A stretch of DNA of 64,000 nt. It comes from Hymenobacter sp. DG25B. GTDB taxonomy: Bacteria > Bacteroidota > Bacteroidia > Cytophagales > Hymenobacteraceae. The stretch spans positions 1,178,001 to 1,242,000 of the forward strand of contig NZ_CP010054.1 of the NCBI RefSeq assembly GCF_000801315.1, in the 5' to 3' direction. Both the position numbers and the translations under genes were made by a program. Positions 54,623-62,405 of the stretch are shown here, one piece after another (position 1 is the stretch's first letter; the number at the start of each line of letters is the position of its first letter). The notes beneath the pieces were generated by a model. That model saw nothing but the letters and a program-made list of their open reading frames with translations. It searched no databases and was not told the DNA's origin.

Positions 54623-55924
54623 ATGAAAATCTGGGACAAAGGCATTGCCGTTGATAAGAAAATAGAGCAGTTCACCGTGGGCCGCGACCGGGAGCTGGAT
54701 ATGTACCTCGCGCGCTTCGACGTGCAGGCCTCCAAAGCCCAGGCGAATATGCTGGCCAAAGCCGGTTTGCTTTCCGAAGCCGAAAATCAGCAGCTGCAGC
54801 AAGGCCTTACGGAGCTGGCCGCGCAGCTGGAAAATGGCACGTTCACCATCGACGAGAGCTTCGAAGATGTCCATTCCAAAATTGAGTCGTACCTGACGGA
54901 GCATTACGGCGACGCGGGTAAGAAAATCCACACCGCCCGTTCCCGCAACGACCAGGTGCTGACGGCCATTCAGCTGTTCCTGAAAGACTACACTGAGCGC
55001 GCCGCCGCCCGCGCGCTGGAGCTGGTAGACGTGCTCCTCCACAAAGCCGAGCAGCACCGCACCGACCTGATGCCCGGCTACACGCACTTTCAGGCCGCCA
55101 TGCCCAGCTCCTTTGGCCTGTGGTTTTCGGCCTACGCTGAGCACCTGCTGCTGGATCTGGCCCTGTTCGAAGCCGCCCACACCGTAGCCGACCAGAACCC
55201 GCTAGGCTCCGGCGCCGGCTTTGGCAGCTCCTTCCCAATTGACCGGCTGCAGACCACCCAGGAGCTGGGCTTCGGTAACCTGGCCGTAAGCAGCGTGGGC
55301 GCGCAAATGCTGCGCGGCAAAACGGAAAAAACCGTGGCATTTGCCGTGGCCGGCATGGCCGCCACCCTCGCCAAAATGGCCTACGACCTGGTGCTGTACA
55401 ACTCCCAGGACCTGGCCTTCGTGGAACTGCCCAAGGAGTTTACCACCGGCTCCAGCATCATGCCTCACAAGAAAAACCCTGATGTATTTGAGCTGATTCG
55501 GGCCCGCTGCAATGCCCTGCAGGCGCTGCCCAATACGCTCATGCTGGCCACCAGCAATCTGCCCAGCGGCTACCACCGGGACTTCCAGATTCTGAAGGAA
55601 ATCCTCTTCGAGCCAATGACGCAGTTTCTGGATATTCTGGACATCGTGCTGTTCGCCCTGCCTCAACTCAAAATCAAGCCCAATCTGCTGAATCAACCGA
55701 AATACGACGCGGTGTTTTCTGTCGAAAACATCAACCAGCTTATTCAAACCGGCACTCCCTTCCGCACCGCGTATGTGCAGGTTGGGAAAGCAGTAGAAGA
55801 TGGCAGCTACGTGCCGCACCGTGAGTTTCACACCACGCACCTAGGCAGCGTGCATAACCTTGGGCTGGAAGAAATTCAGGCAAAGGTGGCGCGGTTTAGA
55901 CAGGGCAGTAAGCTGGTAGAATAA
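54623..55924 (+). CDS. argH: Argininosuccinate lyase
   Basis: Cleaves argininosuccinate to arginine and fumarate, the final step. 433 residues, slightly shorter than the E. coli enzyme. Superfamily motifs: ESFEDVHSKIESYLTEHYGDAGKKIHTARSRNDQVLTAIQLF (substrate contact), PGYTHFQAAMPSSFGLWF (catalytic His in THFQ), the TTQELGF segment, and the signature GSSIMPHKKNPDVFELIRARC with the catalytic Ser loop. It follows the deacylase gene across the repeat element, on the same strand. Confidence 0.95.
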   Translation: MKIWDKGIAVDKKIEQFTVGRDRELDMYLARFDVQASKAQANMLAKAGLLSEAENQQLQQGLTELAAQLENGTFTIDESFEDVHSKIESYLTEHYGDAGKKIHTARSRNDQVLTAIQLFLKDYTERAAARALELVDVLLHKAEQHRTDLMPGYTHFQAAMPSSFGLWFSAYAEHLLLDLALFEAAHTVADQNPLGSGAGFGSSFPIDRLQTTQELGFGNLAVSSVGAQMLRGKTEKTVAFAVAGMAATLAKMAYDLVLYNSQDLAFVELPKEFTTGSSIMPHKKNPDVFELIRARCNALQALPNTLMLATSNLPSGYHRDFQILKEILFEPMTQFLDILDIVLFALPQLKIKPNLLNQPKYDAVFSVENINQLIQTGTPFRTAYVQVGKAVEDGSYVPHREFHTTHLGSVHNLGLEEIQAKVARFRQGSKLVE

Positions 55925-55931
55925 GGTCTTT

Positions 55932-56035
55932 CTGTCATCCTGAGCCCAGCGAAGGACCTTCTCCCGTTAGAACGAGTCGGTGTTACGATTATCGTTCAGT
56001 TGTGATAAGGTCCTTCGCTGGGCTCAGGATGACAG
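55932..56035 (+). repeat. 104-bp palindromic repeat, copy 3
   Basis: CTGTCATCCTGAGCCCAGCG pairs with CGCTGGGCTCAGGATGACAG, perfectly, and the inner AAGGACCTT faces AAGGTCCTT. Central AACGAGTCGGTGTTACG is the reverse complement of part of copy 1. It is 8 bp after argH and may act as its terminator. It is followed at about 56060-56115 by words of the 2555-2748 array (GGCTTGATGCACCACATGCT). Confidence 0.88.
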
Positions 56036-56130
56036 ATAGGGTGGTATGCTATTGCAACGACCCCACGCGAGATGTCTTGATTCTGGCTTGATGCACCACA
56101 TGCTCGACATGACAATCGGCAGGCACACTC

Positions 56131-56610
56131 TTATTCCTGGCGCACCCGGTAGCGCACTACTGTTCCATTCTGAAACTCCAGGGCCAGAACATCACCGTCA
56201 ATAGAACCAAGTTTTGGCGTCAGGCCCAGAAAATATACCCAATGGGTTTCATCCTTGTAATCAGGCTGGCCAAGTAAGGCGGCGACTTGTGGCTGCGTAA
56301 AGCCAATGAGCGGGTGTCTGGTCTGCAAGTCCTTCACCATCTCATAGCGCTTTATAGTATTGCTCATCCAGGCGCTGGTGGTGAAGTCCCGTTGCGGATA
56401 ATACAAGTAGGTGCGAAGGACTAAGTATAAACCCACCGCGCAGAGTAAAGGCACCGCCAAAAAAGTGGTGAGAACAGCCAGACGGTTAGGATGCTTTTGT
56501 TGGGGCCAGTAGCGCTGAAATAAGCGGCGAATGATTAAAAAAGCAGCCAGGCTTATCAAGCAAAGCAGAAGCAGCGTGCCGGAATAGACAAAGGTGTTTA
56601 TCCAATGCAT
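56131..56610 (-). CDS. Membrane protein, hypothetical
   Basis: A 159-residue protein with two N-terminal transmembrane helices (about 6-28, INTFVYSGTLLLLCLISLAAFLII, and 45-68, LAVLTTFLAVPLLCAVGLYLVL), then a soluble C-terminal domain with IKRYEMVKDLQTRHPLIGFTQPQVAALLGQPDYKDE and WVYFLGLTPKLGSIDGDVLALEFQNGTVVRYRVRQE, resembling small BLIP/SmpA-like beta folds. No family assigned. ATG 56610 (MHWINTF) is preferred. It lies 29 bp after the end of the macroglobulin-like gene, in the same direction, so it may be expressed with it. Confidence 0.7.
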   Translation of the reverse strand: MHWINTFVYSGTLLLLCLISLAAFLIIRRLFQRYWPQQKHPNRLAVLTTFLAVPLLCAVGLYLVLRTYLYYPQRDFTTSAWMSNTIKRYEMVKDLQTRHPLIGFTQPQVAALLGQPDYKDETHWVYFLGLTPKLGSIDGDVLALEFQNGTVVRYRVRQE

Positions 56611-56639
56611 AAAGTCGGAAATACAGTACAAAACAGGCG

Positions 56640-59600
56640 CTACCGCACCCGAACCACGCCCGCACCGCTGTAGCTGTGGTACTCGGCGTTGTACATGGCA
56701 TCGGCACTCACGGGGCCCAGCTTGAAGGTGCCTTTGGATACAGCGCGGCAGAGGTAGTAGAACGATTTGGGCTGGGCGGTAGCGGTAGTGAACAGGTTAA
56801 TCCGGTCGTCGCGCACGTCTAGGTAGTCGGGTTGGGCGGCATCGGTGGCCCACGCCAGCTCGCGCACGGCGCCGATGCGTGGGTTTTCGATTTCCAGGCC
56901 CGCGGGCAGCAGGTCGGTGATGGCTACGTTCTTGATTTCGCCGGCCGCGCCGGGGGCCTGCAGCGTGATTTTGACCACCACCAAATCGTTCTGGCGGAAG
57001 GCGGGCGCACCTACGGGCTGACCGGTGCGGGTTAGGAAGGTGCGGCGTACCTGCAGGTAAGCATCTTCTTCGAGCACCTGCCCGCCGGGGCTGATGCCTT
57101 CGGTTTCCCAGAAGTAATACAGGCTGCCCTGGCCCTGGGTGCGGAGGGCCAGCTGCCGGTTGGCTACGTTGGTTACGGTTAGGTCTTTGCCGGAGAAATT
57201 GCCAATGGCTTTGCCGTCGGCCAGCAGGCTGGCGGTTACGGTGCTGCCGGCGTTTTTCCTGGCCAGCTTGCCCAGGGCCAGCAGGGAGAAGGCGCGTTCC
57301 TGGGTGTTGAGCCAGCTGGCCCGTTTTACCTGGCGGCTCAACTCGCGGGCCATGCCGGGGATTTGCGGGTTGCCGGGGTCGGCGGCCAGCAGGGCGTTGA
57401 GCACCAGGGCCTGGTCGCGGATGGGGGAGGAGAAGGAGTTGCCCAGCTCGCGGGAGGCAGCGGTGGGGGCGGCGTTGTAGCGGCTGGGCACCGTGCTTTG
57501 GTAGCCGCGCTGGTTGCCGCTGAGGGCAAACGCGGCGGCCAGCAGGTAGCGCGCATCGGAAGTGAGCAACTGGCGGTTGGCTTTGTAGTAGTTCAGGCCG
57601 GTGGCATCGGGTCGGCCGGCCAGGGCCAGCACGTAGAGCGAGTAGGCCGTTTCGCGCTTGGCCTGCGCCAGGGGCTGAATCTGGCCGCTGGTGAGGATGA
57701 CGTTGTAGGTCTCCATTTCCCGCTTGCGCACGCGGGCCTGCAGGTAGCGCAGCACCCGGTCCAGCACCGGCTCATTCACAGCAAAGCCGGCTTGCCTGGC
57801 CTCCAGCAGGAAGTGAGCGACGTAGGCCGTGGACCACCAGTTGTCGAAGTCGCCGCCGGGCCAGTAGCTGAGGCTGCCATTGTACATCTGCTGGGCTTCT
57901 ACCTTACGGATGGCTTCCTGCACATGATAGTTAGGGTTAAACATAACCGCCTTCGAAATACCGGTTTTCTGACCCAGCGTGGCTGCCAAATCACCGTAAT
58001 ACAGCTGCGGGAAGGCCGCCGATACGGTTTGCTCCAGGCAACCGTAGGGGTATTGCAGCAGGTAGCGCAAATCCCGGGCAAACTCCGTCATCGGGGAACG
58101 GCTCACCACCAGCTGGCTCCGCAAGGAAGAGGGAAGGAAATCAGTTTTCAGGTTCAACTGCTGACTAGCACCACCTGCTACCACACCCGCGCCGGTGCGT
58201 TTCTGCAGCGGTGAGGCAGGGCGGACGGGAATTTCTATGGTTTCGGTGAAGGTTTCTTTTGAATCAGTGGGCTTCACAGAAACTGTGACCGAACCTGCCC
58301 CTATGCCATTTGCCACAATATGAAATACTACTCGACCTTCAGAATTAGGCTTTAGCGTTTGAGGTATGTTATTTGGAATAGGAGTCCATTTGATAACTTC
58401 TCCACTTCTTTTATCAGCCACATATGTATTCTTTAATTCCTGAATTCTAAGCAGCGAATTGTATTTGAGTGTAGCAATGACATTCATTTCTTTTTCTGTC
58501 GTATTCGTCAGCGTGACGGGCACATCAATCGTATCGCCGGGGCTGAGGAAGCGGGGGAGGGCGGTGCTGATAACCACCGGGTCGGCCACGCGCATGGTGT
58601 GCTCGGCGGAGCCGAAGGCATCGTCTTTATAGGCCACGGCCATGACGCGGAGGGCACCGCTGAACTGTGGCACGCGCACTTTGTAGCGCACTTTGCCGCT
58701 GGCATCGGCGGTGAGTACGCCGCTCCATTTGGCCACCAGCTTCACGCGGCGGTTGGGCACGGGCGTGGTGCGGCGGGCCAGGTCACCTACGTCGCCGCCG
58801 GTGCTGCTGGTGCCCAACTCGGGCAGCAGGAAGGTGTATACATCGTAAGCCTGCACTTCCAGGGCGCGCTTCTGGTAAAAGTAGCCGTAGGGGTCGGGCG
58901 TGCGGTAGTCCTTCATCTGCAGAATGCCTTCGTCTACCACCGCCAGCGTCACTTTTGCTTTGGGCGCGGTGCTGACTTCAATGGTTTGCCAGGTTTGCGA
59001 ACGGCTTTGCGCGGGCGCTTTTATAGCGACTTTCAGCCTGGCCTCGGGCTTTTCCACCATCAGCGGCACAAAGCCCCGGGCCACGGTAAGCGGCAGGCGG
59101 TTGTCCTTGATTTCGCGGATGGCAGTGGCCGTTACGTACACATTGGGCACGTGGCCGGCGCGAATAGGAATGCTCACGCGGGCCGATTTCTCGTCGGTGT
59201 TCACGTAGAAATGGTCCAGCACCCTGTCTCGCTCCACGGTTACCAGCACGCGGCCGGGGAAGGGCGTTTTCAGCAGCAGATGGGCCGTTTCGCCGGGTTG
59301 GTATTTGGCTTTGTCGGCTTCAATGGTCACCTCGCCTTCATTGTTCACTTCGAAGGAATTGCTCTGCGTATCGCCGAAACCATAGGCGTACACGCGCCGG
59401 GCCACGTAGGTGCTGGCACCGGGCCGGGAAACCCGGATTTCGTACTCGCCGGAGTAGTTGGGGGCAAAGTTTAAACCAGCATCAGCGCCACCGCTGGGTA
59501 CCATAACAGTGCGGCTGAGCACCACCTGTTCACGCTTCTGCGAGTTGTAGATGTAGCGGCCGCCCTGGCGCTCAATTACAGTTTCCCAGAGCAGGCGCAC

Positions 59601-62186
59601 CACCTGCACGCGGGCCTGGGCCGTGGTAGGCGCGCCGGCCGGTGTAAGGGCTACCAGCCGCACCGGCAGCTGGGTACGCGTGGCTACCAGCTCGTCCAGG
59701 TTTTTCACGCCAAACATCACCGGCTGCGTCTGCACCTCAAATGTGGCGAGGCGGTTGACGGGCCGGCCGGTTTCATCGAACACGGTGGCAAAGGCCGCGC
59801 CTTCCAGCGTGCCGAGGTCGGTGTAATCAGGCACTTCGTAAGTGGCGGTGCCGCGGCCGTTGGCATCAGTGGTGCCTTCGCGCATGGTCTTCTCGAAGCG
59901 GGCGGAAATCGGGGTGGATTCCTGCTCGCCGTAGCTGCCGCGCTGCTTTTCGCCGCTGTTGATGGCGAAGGTGTAGTCGGGGTAATTTTTGGGGGCGAAG
60001 GACTTTTCCTTCAGCGAGAATTCTACTTCAAACTTGCGGTCGGCGGCGGGTGGGCCGAAGAGGTTCTGGGCGGTAATCAGGGCCGAAACGGTCTGGCCGG
60101 GCTTGGCTACGGCGCGGTCGGCTTTCACTGTCACCTTCATGCGGTCGGGGATAAACTCCTCCACGCTGATTTTGCGCGAGGTGAGCAGCACGTCGTTGCC
60201 GGTCAGTACTTCCAGGGTGTAAATGCCCGTCATCACGCTGGGCGGCATAATGAAGCTGGCCTCGAAGGTGCCTTCCGGGGTGAGCTGCTTGCGCAGGCTG
60301 GCGTACTCCTTGCCGGTGGGCAGCAGCAGCCGAATCTTGACGGGGAGCTTGGCGGGCGGGTTTTTCCAGCCTTCGGTGCGGATGATGGTGTTGGTGCGGA
60401 TAGTGTCGCCGGGACGATACAGGTCCCGGTCGCCGTAGAGGAAGGCCTGGTAGCGGGCGGCGTTGCTCTGCAGGCCGCCTACCTCAAAGCGGGAGGTTTC
60501 CACGCGGCTGCGCGTGAGGTCCAGAAACGTGAAATCAGCCTCCTTTTGGGCTACAATCATTCCCAGCCTGAACCGGCTGTTGGCAGCGGTGCTATCGAAC
60601 TTGGCCACGCCCTCCCGGTTGGTAATGCCCGTGCCGATGACCTGGTTATTGGTACTCACGTAGCGCACCTGAACGCCGGCCAGTGGCCGGGCATTGCGGA
60701 TGGAGTTGGCGAAAACCAGCGTGCTGCCAGCCTTGCCCTGCTTCACAATCAGCCCGATATCCGATACGGCCACCAGCTTGCTGACCTGCAGCCATTGCCG
60801 CTCAGTATCCTGCACTTTCACAATGTACAGGCCTTTCATGCCGCCCGAAAATTCCAGGTCTTTCAGACTCAGATTCAAGAGCCGCAAGCCTTGCTCTTTG
60901 GGCAGGCCATTCACCGTATAAGTGCGCTCGGTGAGGACGTTGCCCAGGTTTTCGACGTCGTAATACTGGAAGGAGCGGTCAACGTATTCACCTTCTTCCT
61001 GCTGGTTGGATTCGGTTTCGTCGTACTCCGGATAGCCGTACTGGGTGCCACCGCGCAACAGCTGCTGGATGTTGTTGGCGTAGACTTTGGCAATGGTCAC
61101 CTTTACTTTGGCCACCTCGTTGATGCGCACGCCGAGGTTGCGCGTGCCCAGGGCATCGAGGTACATGGCTTTGTCGGCGGCGGCAAACTGAATGCTGGGC
61201 CGCTCAGCGGAGAAGCTCACCGTTTGGGTGGTGGTTTCGGCCAGCTGCCCGCCCAGCGCCCCGCGAAGGCCGTGGCGCAGCGTTATCTGGTAGCTTTTAC
61301 CCACCTCAAACCCACCTTTCAGCGCCACGCCGCTTTCCAGCTCCTCTATCTGAAAAGGTGCCTGCGGCGTTACCGTGAGGCTGCTCTGCAGCTCCTGCTG
61401 GCTGACGGGCTGGTTGGTAAGAATGGTAATGGTGGCCTCGGCGGTTTCCATGTTGCCGGTGATGGAGCGCACCTCCAGGGCCTGCGGGTCGGGCACGGTT
61501 ACTTCGGCGGAGTAGTCGCGGGCGGTGGGCTGGTCGCTGCCCACAGCGTGCAGGCCGGGGGCCAGCGCCACCGTGAGCGGGCTGCCAGCGTGCACCTGCT
61601 GTGTGAGATGCACGCTGACGTTCTGGCCGGGCTCGGCGTTGGGTACATCAAACGCTACGGGTTGGCCGTCCTGCGTGAGGCGCAGCAGAGGCTTGACATC
61701 CGTGGGGCGCACGGGGTAGTTGAAGGGCAACTCCACGCGCATTTCGGCGGTGCCGGCGGCGCGGGCAGAGCGGCCCCAGAAGGCCTGCGGCGGGTCCAGC
61801 TGTAGATAGGGCGTGTGAAATTTCTCCCGGTTCTCCGGCAGCCTGATATTGCGCTTTTCGGTGGGCAGGGCTTCCGTTTGCAGTTTGGCGGTGAAGGCAG
61901 TGCTGGGGCGGAAAGGCGTGAGCGGGGAGAAAATCAGCTCCCGCTCACTGCTCCATTTGAATTTGCCGCGCACGGCGGGCTCAAACTGCACGTACTGAAT
62001 GGTGTCCCAGCGGTCCTGCTGCTCCTTGCCCACTACGTCCTCGTCAAACTGAAAAACGAGGTTCTGGTACGGGTCAATTTCCTCGCCGTTGGCATCAGAC
62101 CCAGCGTTGGAGCCGGTTTTGGAGCAGGCACCGAACAGGGCCAGTAACACCAGCAGAGACAGGCGAGAAAGAGTCTGACGCAACAT
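56640..62186 (-). CDS. Alpha-2-macroglobulin family lipoprotein
   Basis: A 1848-residue bacterial alpha-2-macroglobulin, probably outer- or inner-membrane-anchored, that may trap proteases attacking the envelope. Lipobox LFGAC at about residue 20. The order: MG domains with bait-region (ALLPTGKEYASLRKQLTPEG, KPGQTVSALITAQNLFGPPAADR), an ANK-like SVTVDEGILQMKDYRTPDP segment, and the thioester motif CLEQ (C1383-Q1386) in PYGCLEQTVSAAFPQ, and the thioester domain with WPGGDFDNWWSTAYVAHFLLEA. C-terminal receptor-like domain ends SGAGVVRVR. Related proteins (YfhM) work with PBP1C, whose gene is at 38797-41241. The start is ATG 62186. Confidence 0.93.
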   Translation of the reverse strand: MLRQTLSRLSLLVLLALFGACSKTGSNAGSDANGEEIDPYQNLVFQFDEDVVGKEQQDRWDTIQYVQFEPAVRGKFKWSSERELIFSPLTPFRPSTAFTAKLQTEALPTEKRNIRLPENREKFHTPYLQLDPPQAFWGRSARAAGTAEMRVELPFNYPVRPTDVKPLLRLTQDGQPVAFDVPNAEPGQNVSVHLTQQVHAGSPLTVALAPGLHAVGSDQPTARDYSAEVTVPDPQALEVRSITGNMETAEATITILTNQPVSQQELQSSLTVTPQAPFQIEELESGVALKGGFEVGKSYQITLRHGLRGALGGQLAETTTQTVSFSAERPSIQFAAADKAMYLDALGTRNLGVRINEVAKVKVTIAKVYANNIQQLLRGGTQYGYPEYDETESNQQEEGEYVDRSFQYYDVENLGNVLTERTYTVNGLPKEQGLRLLNLSLKDLEFSGGMKGLYIVKVQDTERQWLQVSKLVAVSDIGLIVKQGKAGSTLVFANSIRNARPLAGVQVRYVSTNNQVIGTGITNREGVAKFDSTAANSRFRLGMIVAQKEADFTFLDLTRSRVETSRFEVGGLQSNAARYQAFLYGDRDLYRPGDTIRTNTIIRTEGWKNPPAKLPVKIRLLLPTGKEYASLRKQLTPEGTFEASFIMPPSVMTGIYTLEVLTGNDVLLTSRKISVEEFIPDRMKVTVKADRAVAKPGQTVSALITAQNLFGPPAADRKFEVEFSLKEKSFAPKNYPDYTFAINSGEKQRGSYGEQESTPISARFEKTMREGTTDANGRGTATYEVPDYTDLGTLEGAAFATVFDETGRPVNRLATFEVQTQPVMFGVKNLDELVATRTQLPVRLVALTPAGAPTTAQARVQVVRLLWETVIERQGGRYIYNSQKREQVVLSRTVMVPSGGADAGLNFAPNYSGEYEIRVSRPGASTYVARRVYAYGFGDTQSNSFEVNNEGEVTIEADKAKYQPGETAHLLLKTPFPGRVLVTVERDRVLDHFYVNTDEKSARVSIPIRAGHVPNVYVTATAIREIKDNRLPLTVARGFVPLMVEKPEARLKVAIKAPAQSRSQTWQTIEVSTAPKAKVTLAVVDEGILQMKDYRTPDPYGYFYQKRALEVQAYDVYTFLLPELGTSSTGGDVGDLARRTTPVPNRRVKLVAKWSGVLTADASGKVRYKVRVPQFSGALRVMAVAYKDDAFGSAEHTMRVADPVVISTALPRFLSPGDTIDVPVTLTNTTEKEMNVIATLKYNSLLRIQELKNTYVADKRSGEVIKWTPIPNNIPQTLKPNSEGRVVFHIVANGIGAGSVTVSVKPTDSKETFTETIEIPVRPASPLQKRTGAGVVAGGASQQLNLKTDFLPSSLRSQLVVSRSPMTEFARDLRYLLQYPYGCLEQTVSAAFPQLYYGDLAATLGQKTGISKAVMFNPNYHVQEAIRKVEAQQMYNGSLSYWPGGDFDNWWSTAYVAHFLLEARQAGFAVNEPVLDRVLRYLQARVRKREMETYNVILTSGQIQPLAQAKRETAYSLYVLALAGRPDATGLNYYKANRQLLTSDARYLLAAAFALSGNQRGYQSTVPSRYNAAPTAASRELGNSFSSPIRDQALVLNALLAADPGNPQIPGMARELSRQVKRASWLNTQERAFSLLALGKLARKNAGSTVTASLLADGKAIGNFSGKDLTVTNVANRQLALRTQGQGSLYYFWETEGISPGGQVLEEDAYLQVRRTFLTRTGQPVGAPAFRQNDLVVVKITLQAPGAAGEIKNVAITDLLPAGLEIENPRIGAVRELAWATDAAQPDYLDVRDDRINLFTTATAQPKSFYYLCRAVSKGTFKLGPVSADAMYNAEYHSYSGAGVVRVR

Positions 62187-62405
62187 GGAATAGGGGATAG
62201 GGAGGATAGTGGCGGAAAGGTAGAAAAATTGGAGAATGGATATGGATTTAGAAGGATATAATGCAAAAGCCGGGCGTAGCCCCGCCATTGACTAACTTGG
62301 CCACTGATCCGGGTCTGCCCCGGCAAGGGCCTGCATAGCTACCGGATTTACAGGGACAAATCCTGCCAGAGTTTATCGTTCCTGATTAATTTTATCAGCT
62401 ACCGC

